DNA of 64,000 nt from Paragyromitra xinjiangensis. Lineage: Eukaryota > Ascomycota > Pezizomycetes > Pezizales > Discinaceae. How positions within the stretch are numbered: position 1 is the stretch's first letter; each line of letters begins with the position of its first letter. The translations under genes and the position numbers were made by a program. The stretch lies in contig JBCAMK010000005.1 of NCBI GenBank assembly GCA_038503065.1, positions 62,001 to 126,000 of the forward strand. Reading direction: 5' to 3'. Below are positions 33,601 to 45,783 of the stretch, piece after piece. Below the pieces are notes generated by a model. That model saw only the letters and a program-made list of their open reading frames with translations, was not told the DNA's origin and did no database searches.

Positions 33601-36600
33601 TTCGGAGGGAGGATTGCAGTATTATTGTAGACTGAGAGGGCTCCAGGGCCACCACAAATCTCGTTGGTATTTCCCCCACAGGCCATGACGCATTGGGTAG
33701 AGCCGCCAATTACAGCGCCGTTCTCAAGGTGAGAGCCACAGTAACACTCTGTTGAGTACTCCATTCCTGACAAAGGGTATCCTTTGCCCGTACAATAATC
33801 TTGGCACGATTCTATAGTTAGAGTTGAACCTGCGGTGGAGTCTTTGGAAAGAGCTCTCCCGTTGGTTCCTTCGTTAACACACCCGAGATATTCAAATTCT
33901 GGCCTACTGGTGGGAGTTGGAGTGGATGAGCTTGTAACGGTTCCTGAAGCTGTTGAGCTAGTAACGAAACTAGTAGTCGTCGAGGTTGCATTTCCGGGAG
34001 TATACAAGCGGCGGTCGGCAAACAAACTCATGTAAGCGCCGTCACCGCCACAGTATTCCATAAAGTTTCCCTTGCAGAGAAATTGGCAATAAGTATCATC
34101 AACCTTGACCTGCGGCTGTTTACTTCCACACCAGCCTACTCAGCCCATCAGCTATCAGGCTCATATTGAAATATACTAACGAGTGATTTTCTATGAACTC
34201 ACATTCACCCTCATACTCGGTCGCTGCAAAGGGAAATAACTGTAGCTGCGCGTTGCAGTCCGTCTGACACAATCCGTTGGTGTTGTTAACGCTATAATAC
34301 AAAAGCTCTTCTAGATTCCTGTTTGGGTTTGCGTCCCGGAAGCAGCCTAAATAGCGGAAATAGGCTAGCCCATCCGGATCCAAGGGGCCAACTTGAGTCG
34401 AAGCACCATTACATGTAAAGTCGATTTGATGTTTCCCAAAAGCTCCGTCGTTGTTATTCATTGTCCATACAGCAGTAATCGTTGTCGGGTCTTCATTAAC
34501 CTGGGACTTCGGCGGAGAACAGATAAGGGTTGCCTCTGCATACTGCCCAGGCGAAACTTGGGATCCTTCTGCAAGAGATCCTAGCGCGTTGACAGCAGCT
34601 AGAGCGCCAGAGACAGGAGGCTTAGAGACAGTTGTCGTAAGAGTGGTCCCCCCGAGGTTGCTCAGGCGCATGATTCGGAACTGTTGCGTCCCTAGAGGTA
34701 CCGGCCCAAACGTGAATGGGACACCATCTTGGAATTTCACCCAAGTGCCATTTTCAAGTTGCCATTCCAATAACGCTATTGGCGCTGAACCAGCTGTTCC
34801 GAATGCACCCACAGTTTGAGATCCACCATTGGTATTGATAATGAGGTAAGCCGAGAAATATCCTGATGTGGCACTATTGAAGTTGACAGTCGTAGAAATG
34901 GAAGAACTTCCCGGGATAGAAGAGTTGACAGTGGGGAGGTCGACAAATGTGAAAGGACCTACCGTCCTAGGATTACCGGGTAAGAATGGGCCAGTAGAGC
35001 TATTCAGACTGATTTGGTAGCTAGTGATTACCAGAGGATTTTGGCCATCATTCTCAATAGTAAATTGAAGACTCTCACCAGCACTATCACTTCCTACAAT
35101 AAATTCTCCGAAGGATAGAACGTTTGGCTGGATGGTAAGGATTGGGCTCTGAGATAGAGCCACGCCACGAATAACTACTGGTGTGTTGGTGGCGTATTGC
35201 TGAGTCCCGCCATTAGTGGTACGAATGTTAATGTTGGTACTCAAAGGCCCAACAGATTTTGGAGTAAAGTTCGCCTTGAATGTAAATATATCGCCGATAG
35301 CCATTGTCTTAGGCACGGCAAAATTGAAAGGAGTGAAGTGCGTTGCGACGTCTACATCGATTGTGCTTATAGTAAGCGGGATCTTTGCCGTGCAAGTAAT
35401 AGTCGTAGTAGAGGTATCCCCGATATTAACCGTGCCAGCGTCATACGGAGAGGAGCAGTTCAGCGGCATATTAACTGGAGAGCCAAATGCAGTCACGTAT
35501 CCAGTATGACTAGTCAGATAAACCTTCCCATCCCCGAAAGTCGGTCTGGAGAACTTCGTCTGTCCCACATTGTTGAAGAGAGCTAGAGTCGGGAGTATAC
35601 CATTCACTGGGACAGTTCCGTAAGCACGCAGGTTTGAGCCGTCGACATCTACGATCCACAAGATCCCCGAACCTGGCTGGCCGTTAAGTGAAGTGACAGT
35701 GGCATGACCAACACCTTGTCGACCTGCAGCAGGTTCTGTTGTAACACCTGCTTGGGAGAAGACAGGATTGCCATCGCTATTTTTCCCAAACTTAAATGCA
35801 ACAGTTTGATGGCCGACAGGGGTCACATAAACATATCCGCCGTCGAACGGCCATGTCCCTGCGGAAGCAAAGACAGGCCCCCCCATCTCGGTAACTTGCA
35901 ACGCTTTATCTTTGCGATTGGCGCCCATCTGGTACCCACCAAGATCATCTAAATTAAGAAAATACAGTTTTCCAGTCTTTCCAGCAACACAGCCGATGCG
36001 TTTTACAGTGTCTGTTGAGAAGACACTTGGCTGGAGAAGGATAAAACCAGAAGTTCCTAGATCTTTATCCATCCCGTCAAGGTCTCGTTTCTCCCACGGC
36101 ATGAAGAAATCTGTCGGTGTTAGACTACCGTCATCGTTGATCGCCATATTAACCACAGCTTCTTCAAGCGCCGTCGGGGGCTGTCGGCCAGGAACCGGGT
36201 CGTCGGCCAATTGACTTGCATAACCGTTTCCAGTTGCGAAAAACATTCTCCCAGCGTTATCACTCGCCAAACCACCGCCTGACATCCAAACACCTCCACC
36301 AATTCCGTTCGTCTCGTGGCCACCCTCCATCGCGTACTTCGTTACCAGCCTACCTTCAGTAGCATGCCATCCGATAATCCACCCCGTAAAGTTCCACTGC
36401 ACGCAATGCGATGCGAAACCTGCATATACATGGTCTCCAACTTGCAATAATGCTGGACGTTGATGATGTTTTCCACCCTCGAACATCCTCCATGGCGCAT
36501 TATCTGCCACAACGCCTTCCAACGGGATTGGAAAGTTTGGCTTAGGCTCCAGTGTCAGGACATCTAGTGCGTGGATCCAGTACCTCCCAGCCCCGAGGCC

Positions 36601-37266
36601 CTGAGGAGTAGTTATTGTTTGGTCCTCGTACGTTTTGGTTGTAACGTACCAGGTACCTGTGTCAGGATCAATGACACCTGTCGCAGTAGAACCGACGCAG
36701 TCTGCAATATCATTGCAGCCCTGGAGGTCGGGGGTAACAAGGAATGGGATCTTGAGTTGCCGATAGGTAATAATGTCACCAGTAATTGCATCGAGAATGT
36801 AGGCATAGTTCTGTTGAGAGATAACATAAACATATTGTTTTCCGCCATCGGGAGTGAAGACGAGAGGTTGTGCATAAATTTCTGCAGAAAAATGAGAAAC
36901 AAGAACCTCCTAGTTTTTAATATAGTAGAATTAAGGTGCCAACTTACGCTCCGTAAACCCGTTCCAATTTCCCATTAGCTTCTTCGTCCAGATCATATTG
37001 AAACTCCCGGATTGCACGACATTAGGATCCATGTTATGATTGTCCATATATCCACTCCGAGTGCTATCCCCTGATTAAAACAAATATCCCAACCGTCAGT
37101 CCACTCCCACATAACTAAACAAAACAAGAGAATTGAAATTTTATTTACCAGCACTGGTGATGGTATCTGTTGGGTTCTTCGATACCTTTTCCGCCGACAC
37201 ATCGCGCAGTGCTACGAGTAATAGTACGGCCAGGAGCCCAGCCCAAATTTTGGCAAGGCTTGCCAT
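30611..37266 (-). CDS. Secreted giant protein: beta-propeller plus nine WSC domains
   Basis: Nine exons on the minus strand: 37266-37149, 37070-36948, 36881-34203, 34135-32214, 32166-31976, 31916-31908, 31848-31722, 31662-30755 and 30695-30611. They keep one frame over 2053 residues. A signal peptide opens the protein (MASLAKIWAGLLAVLLLVAL). Next comes a PQQ/quinoprotein-like beta-propeller (about 40-500; repeats such as YVYVISQQNYAYILDAITGD and AGKTGKLYFLNLDD), then Ig-like or ASH-like beta modules (about 500-870). Nine WSC domains follow, each with GC-, CYCG- and CGG-type cysteines, separated by Ser/Thr-rich mucin-like linkers. WSC domains bind wall polysaccharide. There is no C-terminal transmembrane helix, so it is secreted rather than a Wsc sensor. 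Exon 6 is only 9 nt (C-Y-T), and all nine WSC units need it or ordinary splicing to be complete. Four introns are exactly 59 nt. Confidence 0.9.
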
Positions 37267-40200
37267 ATTTGCAGAAATAAAGGTATAAAAGACAGACCCC
37301 TCGAATACTCTAGTTAACAAGCTAGGCGGGTAGCTCGATTTTTCAATACCCAATCGCAGAGTACGTAAACACGGGAGCAAGGAAATAAGCGTAATTCTGT
37401 CGCTTGGGAGGAAAAACCTAGCAAAACAAGATCTAGACAACAATATCTCGAGGGTTATTCCCCGAAGGATTTCTTAGCGATAGCGAGGAAGTCCATCCAC
37501 AAACTGTGGAAGTAACGTAGTCTAGATATACCTGGTTGAAGTATAATACAGCCCCCCTGATATAGTCGGCTACTTACAGCTAGCAACCCTTGTCCATTCT
37601 TCTCTTTGGAGCTCTGGAGCAATAGATTAATCAAATTCAAAGAATTGTGCCTCCCAGGGTCCAGAAGGGACTTGCCGCTAGTGGTGACACCTAATCGTGA
37701 AAATCAACGCCACCAAATCCTTTTCTTAGTTTTCCCCATGCAGAAAGAGATCCTTTGAGAAAGTAAAGCCAACTCGGATAATTCGATGGTAGAAAGAATA
37801 AACGCAACTATAGTAGTGAACTGTGACCAAAGTAGCAGGTGTCCAGCCATCTTAGGGACTGATCTCTCCATGGTTTGGAGACGGGCTTCTTCTTTAAGCA
37901 TGGTTGACAAGTAGGTTAAATGGGAAGCCTAAACGGGATTCGAGATAGATCCATGCAGGGTTCGTTTGCTCTATCCAAATCTATCTCAGCAGCAAAGTAC
38001 CTGCGTGCACCCGGCAATCAATTAGACTATATATCACCAGATTATATTAGTGGCAAGCACATAAATAAAGGAAGATACCAATTTATTTTCAATCTAATTT
38101 TACCATGCACAGAATATGCTCATCCGATGAGAACTGGAATAGTGAGCCTCATGTTATCCCACCAGATCTCCTTCGCATAACAAAGAGAGCGACAGAGCCT
38201 AGACGCTCGCCCGGACAACCACAGAATTATTAGATTATCGCGAAAAACAGTTTGTTTCCAAGTTATGCCCCTACTTGGGGTAAGATTAAATCTTCGAAAT
38301 GCATGGTAATCATGGCGCCCCGCAACATAACTGATTTTTAACGAAGTTGTGCCCTAAAACGGGAGAAACCTATGCAAAGGAAGATTTTATTGGTTTCTTA
38401 TACCATACTGTTGTCCTATGGCTATATTATGGTTTCTGTGTGTTGGTTGAAGTCGCAAAGTGTTGTTCTTCCACGTTATCATGCATCTCGGGGTTCCCGG
38501 CCCAAGTGTTGAGGCCGAATCTTACATATAGCTTCACCTGATATGCCACATCGTACCACAGAATATCTCCATAATAAAAAAACCAGGTCTTCTCCTGCTT
38601 TTGGCTGCTCAGAGTTGTAGGGAAATGAATACCCAATACGACCTATCTTCTCGTCACACTCTATTTAACGTCGGGCCATCACGCGCAACACACGTATCGT
38701 AGAACAGCCAAACAGCCAAATCCACCCCACGAAAACGAAACATTTCTCTCCGTTAGTTGAAGGCCATCTAGGCCCTTGACATTGATTTAATCAAACCGGC
38801 ATGACCACCCGGAAGTTTTTTCGCCTCCCTAACTTCAATCTCTTGGCCAGCTGCCGTGACCTCCCCAGCACACTGGTATCTTCACAGAAAAACACAAACT
38901 GTTACTCAAGGAGCGTGATTAGCGCTAGCTCAATAGTAACGTTTAGCATAATTCCTGAGCTACTCATGTTTTTCTATACAATTGACGCAACAAATGACTC
39001 CAAGGATCCGGAAGACCCATTAGCGCAACGAAGTCCCGCGCCTTCGATAGCCGAACTAAATTTTGTGATCAGCTCAGATCCTCCAGAATTCAACTGCCGG
39101 TCACCATGTGTTCCCGTCGAAGATGGTTAGGTACCTTTTTTATTTAAGGTCCTTTCCCGGTATCTACCCCTTTGTCTCTTGGATCCCGTTTTAGCTCAGC
39201 GATATTTTCCGGATTTGTTTCCTACACCTACGAAACGCCAGCAACATCCGATGGTTAGCAACATGATTGTCTACCGCGTATCGCGAGTCTGTTTGAGGAA
39301 CTAAAATATTGACTCTAAATCAGCCGCGTCTCGTTTAAAGCCTACATGTAGTCATATACCTCGGGTAGTACACGATCTCAAGCTGCATATGTCTCAGTGC
39401 GTATGCATGTCTTACCTTCTCTATCAAAGAAACCGTACCCAGGCAGCGTCCACACAACATTATCTCAGACACGAGCCACCACCACCACACACCGTCTCCA
39501 GCAATCAAAGAGAACCCTCGAGCTTATACCATATATTTTAGGCATTTAGACTACCATGTAGTTAGTTCTTAATACCAGCGCCGCCGCACGCCCCTCTTGT
39601 GCCAATCCACAACTCTCATAAAGACCTAAACAAAAGTAAAGTTAAGTTATTACAGTAGGTACAGGGTGGCACGGCCGGATGGTGGATACGGTCGGATGGT
39701 GGACAGGGGCCAGATTTGGCAAAGACTATTAAGAGAGCACTGATTTTCAGTACCCTTCTATGGTCCTATGCCCTCTCAATAGTCCATATATGGCTCTTAG
39801 AAACAAGTACAAAAATCAGTACCCTACCCATAGTCCTGTACCCTCTCAATAGTCCTTGCCAAGCCTAACCCCTGTCCGCCGTATCCACCATCCGGCCATA
39901 CTACCCTGTATATTCGATAGGAACCATATGTAGGCATGTAATCTCGGGACCCCAACCAAATCTTCAGCTCCAAATCTTCCCAGCCATAGCCATACTGCGC
40001 TCATACTGGATAGAAATCTCCGCCATCGATCGTGTCCTGAACACACATCAAAGTTCTGTCGATAACGAAATATCCCCTTGCATCTTTTGGGATAAACGGT
40101 TTAGGTGTCGCGCATAACCGTCCTTGGACTCCAAAAACTATGCACTTGTGTGAGTATCGCACCAACGTGTAAGGACGCGTAACTACACGTACTTACTTTC

Positions 40201-41620
40201 AGCTCTTTTAATGAGAAAGCAGCACCGTATAAAGCATCCAGGAGTGGCGCTTCGTCTAATTATGTAGCTAAGTGGGTCTTCCGTTCTGCCCCACCCAAAC
40301 AAGCCTTTACAGCCAAGCCTGCAGAAGCCACAGCAGCCTTGGAAAAGCAGCTCCATTCCCGAGGTGCAGCAGAGGACTGGTGGCTGGATACAAGGCTAGA
40401 GGCTATCCCATTTTTTCTTTCACCCAGCCTGAATGTGCTCACCCGGATAGCTCGTTTATTAATTTTCGATATCAGTTTATGTTGTGTTTGGAAAATGCCA
40501 TCAAACACACCAACCCGTACTATCACGTACCTGGGACCCTTCTTGCCGGTAGCGAATATTGCATTCGAGATACACCTTTAGAATTTTCACCTTCTCTTCG
40601 AAACCTCAGGTCCCGAGTGTGATAGAGGTGACAGTAATAGAGAGGAAGATCATAGCCTTGTATCTTCGACACATGGCTGATAATGTTTCAAACAGACCCT
40701 AACCCTATAATTGTCTTCCCAAATCACTCGTCTTTTCTACTATGAACTATGAAGGCAACCAATGCTCAGCAGCCAACTTCAAGATGTTAGGATATACTTA
40801 TATGCCTTTCTCCAATCGACTCCTTCTATTATTAAATGACTTTGGGTGTTGTACACCAGTGCTACCCCCTGCTGCCGCTCCACCTCGGCACCAGAGAAGA
40901 TACAAATCCTTCTGAAGACCCAAGCTATCCCCTTGGGCAACCTTTAACTAGCTTAAAACTGTATCGATCGCGGGCTCAACAGATACTGCAATCTCCTCCA
41001 AGCCTAAAAAGTACAACAGTCCTTAAAGAAAATATAGTTGTTAGCTAGCTCGAGTACTGGAGGTTTTTTCGGACCCTAGGTTAGGGTTACCATGACCCAT
41101 TGTCAAGTTACTGTCATTTACCGCCGAGCACAAACCTCGGACAGACGAAAGGCTTCGCCAACAGTTAGAAGGCAAAAGAAATTTGACGTGAAAAGAATCG
41201 GATTCTTACTTCAATGATGACACAGTGATTGTGTCTATTCGTTCAGCGACGGCACAGAATATGATCACTCGATCGCTTAAAATTTAGCTAGCTTATTCCG
41301 TAAACATTATTCACCTCCTCTAGCGCGAGGCCAAATATACGCTCAGGCTTACGTCTGAAGAACATCATTGCCGCATTTATTGACGTCTTCTACTCCCCCC
41401 CCCGCCATACTTGTCATCATTGCCAGGCCCTAGGCTCCGTGGAGCTCCCCAGAGCTTTATATTCCGTCAATATCGACAGCACTCAATGCAAAAATACATG
41501 ATGATTCTCGCTTCTATTTAGTTTATAAGTAGCAGCTTCAGCCCATCTTTACCCTATCCCACCTCTCCAAAGATTATCTTAAGCCCTTTGGAAATTCCCG
41601 CCCCCAAACATATTCTCAAA
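37267..41620. other. Gene-poor region with one MITE
   Basis: 4.4 kb without a supported gene. Minus frames at 37455-37640 and 37704-37910 and plus frames at 38801-39130 and 40272-40622 lack convincing domains. A MITE lies at 39662-39908. Confidence 0.45.
39662..39908. mobile_element. MITE with TA target duplication
   Basis: Ends are cagggtggcacggccggatg on the left and the reverse complement of cagggtagtatggccggatg on the right. The similarity continues for about 75 bp per arm, including ggatggtggata, gacagggg and ttggcaa-gactatt-gagag. TA lies at 39660-39661 and 39909-39910. The left arm has an extra ggtcggatggtgga unit that the right arm lacks. No coding capacity; 247 bp. Confidence 0.8.
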
Positions 41621-42584
41621 ATGTCGAACTCCTCTGGTGCTGAACATGCCCGCAGTGTCATTAAAGATATTTCGAAATTAAATGTGGATGACCTAGTCAA
41701 GATTTCTTCATTCTCGCCCGAATGCATGCAGGTAAAAATAAAACAAGCCCTTCAAGTCGATTCAGGTTACAATAAATATTAAACGAGAAATTTTCATTAT
41801 TGCTAGGGCATTGTTGAACATATTGGCCTTGAATATAAAAGTTGGTACGCATTCAAAAAGTTGGCCATGGACTGTTCCCGTTCCAATATTGCCTTGCATG
41901 GTTTCTCAATGTAAGTTCTCAAGCCAAGGTGTTTTTTTATATGAACTACCCTCCTAATAGACCACAGGTTCTTCGCTCGTGCAGCTGCTGAGTGTATGGC
42001 CGATGCTGCTTACATGGAGAAATATTTGATTCAGCGCGGTGGCACGGCAAAACCTATGGATATCCCGGCTTCTAAGGTAAATACGCCATCTATACTCACA
42101 CAAGCGCAATCACACCTAACCTTCATAGATTTCCTGGGGTGACAATCCCATCGAGCCTCTTGGCCCGCTACAAGAGTGCCTCAAGATGGAGCGAGAAATC
42201 CTCGAAGACGTTCAACGTCTCTACGGGATTGCAGACAAGGCCCACGATTACGCCTTGCAAGAAACGATTTCGCGCCGTTTCTTAGAGAAAGAAACAAAGC
42301 ATGTCAAGGATATGGGCGATATGCTTCAGGAGGTTGCAAGAGTTGCAAAGGTTCCTGGACATGGTAAGTTGAATCTCTTTGCTATTTGTGAACTATGCAT
42401 AGTCGGCGGGATGATAACGTTGATATATTTAGGGCTGTATCATATTGATAAAGAGCTCCGTATGAAGCTGGGGAAAACCCCATTCTCTATGGGGAACAAG
42501 CCCCAGGCAGGGGACTATTTGCTTAGGGACGTTGCACAAGGCATGGCTTCGGAAAATCCGATTCAGCTTGGCCTAAGCTTGTGA
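41621..42584 (+). CDS. Ferritin-like protein with degenerate ferroxidase centre
   Basis: Five exons, 41621-41731, 41807-41910, 41968-42076, 42129-42363 and 42433-42584, encode 236 residues. The body aligns by eye with eukaryotic ferritin from helix A (VEHIGLEYKSWYAF) through YLIQRGG, ECLKMEREI and FLEKETKHVKDMGDML (helix D). Ferritins form 24-mer shells that oxidise and store iron. Of the H-chain ferroxidase ligands, the helix-A and helix-C Glu residues are kept. The helix-B E-x-x-H pair reads C-x-x-D, the helix-A Tyr is Phe, and the helix-D Gln is Glu. Iron oxidation may thus be lost or changed. The last intron (69 nt) is in frame and stop-free. Ascomycetes generally store iron with siderophores and vacuoles, so a ferritin homologue here is unexpected; gene transfer or an overlooked fungal subfamily are possible. 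Confidence 0.82.
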
Positions 42585-43293
42585 GTAATCGATAGTAATG
42601 ACAAAGAACGGATCAACTATGAACCACCACGTATTTAAATTATCTATGTATACGTAATTAATAAAGGTATTACTTGGGTGTGACTCCTTCATATGAATGA
42701 CAAATATATTCGTGTGCTTCTAAAACTACTAGACATTGCCTAACTTACCAACGTTAACACATTTACCTATCATGCAAGCCGTCTTCGTTCATAGCCACCC
42801 TAAATATTCTAAGAGCCCTCATTTGTAAGAGATAGCATTAGGTTTACCAGTTTTCCGATACTCCATGCCGAGTAACAGTTCACAGAAGATGGGTCGAAGA
42901 TGTGCCGAAGATAAACAGAAACCCATCAACAGCTATTTCTCACGACTTATCACTCCATACTGCTGCTACCACTGCCGGATATTTCTCATTTACTGCCGAT
43001 TGTTTATGGCTTCACACTTTTCGAGTAGCTAGTTTACGAAAGAGGTGGCTTCTTTGCCGCAGCTGGCATACATACAGCGCTATAGAATCGCTACATTCCC
43101 TACAGCGCCATGCGTGGCAAGTAAATCCCCAACGAATCTCAACCATATCATCGGCTGAGTAGCTCTTTTCCAAAGTACTGATTATGGGAAAGACACAAAT
43201 ATTCCCATCCCTAAAGTCCTATTGGGCAACACAGTAGTAAACCCCCCCCCCCCCCCGCAGCAACTTCTATGAACCTCAATTTCCCTCCCGAGC
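42585..43293. other. Intergenic with C15 homopolymer
   Basis: No gene supported. A run of 15 C lies at 43242-43256, a likely site of length variation or assembly error. Confidence 0.45.
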
Positions 43294-44697
43294 CTAAGAA
43301 ATGACTTCTGTAATAAGCTTTCCTATATTACCCCCCTAGAGAAGCTTTTTCATCCCGTATGGAACCTCCTCAAACTTAGCTTTCCAAACCGTGCTCAACA
43401 GGTACAGTTTCCGCTCCTGTACCCATCCCTGAATATCTTCCGACGCCTTCTCAAATTCATCCGAGAAGTCCGTCACAACAAAACCTTGAATGCGACCTCT
43501 CATGAAAATCTAACGTAACTACATTAGTTCCTTCAGATTTTAAAGCAATGTGTCGACAAGGCTCGAGCAAAATGGAAGACATACAATATTCTCATACCCC
43601 TTAGCTGAAATAGCCATACGTTTCTCGTTCAGCTTGTCGTCATAGCTCGACACTGCTCCACAAGTAACAATCCTACCAAACCTTGCAAGCCTTCTCAGAT
43701 TCATATCCAGTATCTCCCCACCGACGTTATCAAAATAAATATCCACATAGTCTGGTGTTGCTTTCTCATATTCCTGCTCGAAAATCGGCGATTTGTAGTT
43801 CAGCGCGATATCAACCCCGCACTTATCCTTAATCAGGGCGCATTTCTCATCACTGCCTGCGATCCCGATGACCCTTTCGATTCCAAGGATATTCTTCGCG
43901 ATCTGGGTCACAACCGAGCCTATTGCCCCAGCGGCACCGGACACCACTATAGTCCGATCACTAGGTACTGGAGCACCAACCTTGAGGAGGCCAAAGTACG
44001 CTGTGAGTGCCTGGTATTCGTTAATGAATGGATGTTAATAAGGAAGATTTAGAACTCTTTACGGTAAGACTAGTAGTCATAAAGTCGACAGGATTTATCT
44101 TCGGTGGTATCTTCAAAAGACCCAGCGTCGGCGCAGCTTCTACATCATCCGTGTCGATGAGAATATATTCAGTCCAACCAAAATATCCGAAAACTAAATC
44201 ACCCTTCTTGTAATCTGGGTGCGAGCACTCTATGACCTGTTTTCCGTCTCACAGTTTTTAGTAGTAAGTTACCTTTGCGATCACCTAGCTCTATCTACGA
44301 AATTTCAACGAATGCATACATACCTCTCCAATGGTAATGGCATTAATAACATCACCCTTTTTGATCGGCTTCAATTTCCCAAGTCAAATATCCTCAGCCT
44401 AAAAACAGCTGAAATATGAAGTTCTGCAGCTCTTACCTTTATATAGAATCTTTCTTCCGGTTTATCGGTCATCCATGTCCTTTGCGCTAGATCATTTGAG
44501 AACCAAAGTGACTTAACGAGAATCCAATTGCTAGCTTTCTGTCCTTGTCCTCCCCCAAAAACAAGGGGACTCTCAATAAGTTTGAATGTCTTTGAAATAT
44601 CGAGGCTTTCCCGGGGATATTCGGCAAGAACCCATTGGCGAGTAGTAGTAAGAGTTAGTGAGTTTGGCGCTGGTGTCGATTTATCAGTGACCATCAT
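43294..44697 (-). pseudogene. Decayed MDR oxidoreductase (prostaglandin reductase / LTB4 dehydrogenase type)
   Basis: Minus strand. The recognisable exons are 44697 to about 44440, about 44388-44324, 44236-44063, 44010-43585 and 43509-43336. The family is NADP(H)-dependent, zinc-free, and reduces alkenals and enones. Marks are an N-terminal RQWVLAEYP, the Rossmann motif VSGAAGAIGSVVTQIAK, NYKSPIFE, DIYFDNVGGEILD and a C-terminal GRIQGFVV. Two lesions are visible. Near 44372-44388 the F-D-L-G and K-L-K-P-I-K-K-G-D segments lie in different frames, with no acceptor able to join them. At 43336-43338 a TAG stops the protein, although the reading frame continues as GGNIGKLITEV, the conserved C-terminus, to 43294. 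CAG-to-TAG is a simple C-to-T change. Alternatively a sequencing error explains the frameshift. Confidence 0.75.
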
Positions 44698-45528
44698 CTT
44701 TCTTAAACGGTTGTTGGTTCTGGGGGAAATATTTCGCAAAAGTATTTTCTTAGGGGGTCCTTAGCTATAGGTTGACACAGAGGCAGTGTTCATAATTACG
44801 TATAACTGACTTGTGCAGACACATAGTACATACACTTGCGCTGATGTGGTTACGCAGGGCACAGGGCACAGGACACAGCTGCAGGGTTCTCGATCGCTAC
44901 TACTTTTCGCAGTTACTATCTTTGCCGACAGCCTTTTCCTATTATTTTCTACGACTATCTTAGCCCACAGCCTTTCCCTATTCGTTTTAGCTATTATTTG
45001 CATTGTTTAAACAGGCCTACTGTGCGCCCTTCAATAAACTAGCGAATCTATGTATCCAAACGAGATCGCACTGCGACTCCAAATGATCACGTGGCGGCGA
45101 TCGTTAGGGAAATGATTTTAAAGCTAGCAACAAAGCACCAGTATACTCTAGATTGTACATCATTTATAAGTATAATAACGACAATAACAAGAAGAAGGCT
45201 TGCTCTACCTAAATGCCAAGCTATATTTACTTTCTCAGTGGTGATTCTAGGTACATTCAGGACACCCGATGTGGAGTTGAGTGAAAGATCCCAACGCAGA
45301 GGGCATGTATCCCTTTTGGCATAGGATTGTTATCTTTCTCCGGAGACAATGCAAACGAACCCTAAGCCAAATTATAAGACTTACGTTCTATCACCTATCT
45401 CAACCTCTAGATTCCATTGAAGCCTGTAGCTACTTTCCCAAAAATCGGGGGGGTTCGCAATCGATTAGCACAGTCGAAAGACCATTGACAAGATACTGCA
45501 TTTTCATCGATGAAGCTTAAGAGAGGTA

Positions 45529-45783
45529 CCGTTGTATTTCGCGGTTAAACCTCGAGGCGTAACGCAGAGTGGAGAGAGAAAATCCTACAGGAAAGTTGTC
45601 TCGGGTATCTCTGCTACGCTTTTGACTGGTGCAAACAGGTTGCATACCATAGGTGACAGTCCCTAACCCTACAGTAAATTGGCTCCCTCCATTGGCTAAA
45701 AATCTGAATCTAAGACCTTTCCTGCAGGCTTTTCTCTCTCCACTCTGCATTACGCCTCGGGGCTTGACAGCAAAATACAACGG
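45529..45783. mobile_element. MITE with 67-bp terminal inverted repeats
   Basis: Arms at 45529-45595 and 45717-45783 start ccgttgtattt and match as inverted repeats with about eight differences, most of them C/T or A/G transitions. TA flanks both ends (45527-45528, 45784-45785). 255 bp, non-coding. The transition bias is what RIP would leave, though eight sites are few. Confidence 0.85.

Noticed and set aside
35197..35586. Plus-strand frames within the WSC gene (also 31259-31546, 33151-33339, 34451-34819)
   Set aside because: Antisense shadows of the large minus-strand gene.
37704..37910. Minus-strand frame with KRIWWR, reminiscent of fungal transcription-factor middle domains
   Set aside because: Too short, and no zinc cluster or neighbouring homologous segment was found.
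40690..40705. Telomere-like ccctaaccct (similar singles near 300, 41080, 45660, 57183 and 63617)
   Set aside because: One or two units only, no array; expected by chance in this much AT-rich DNA.
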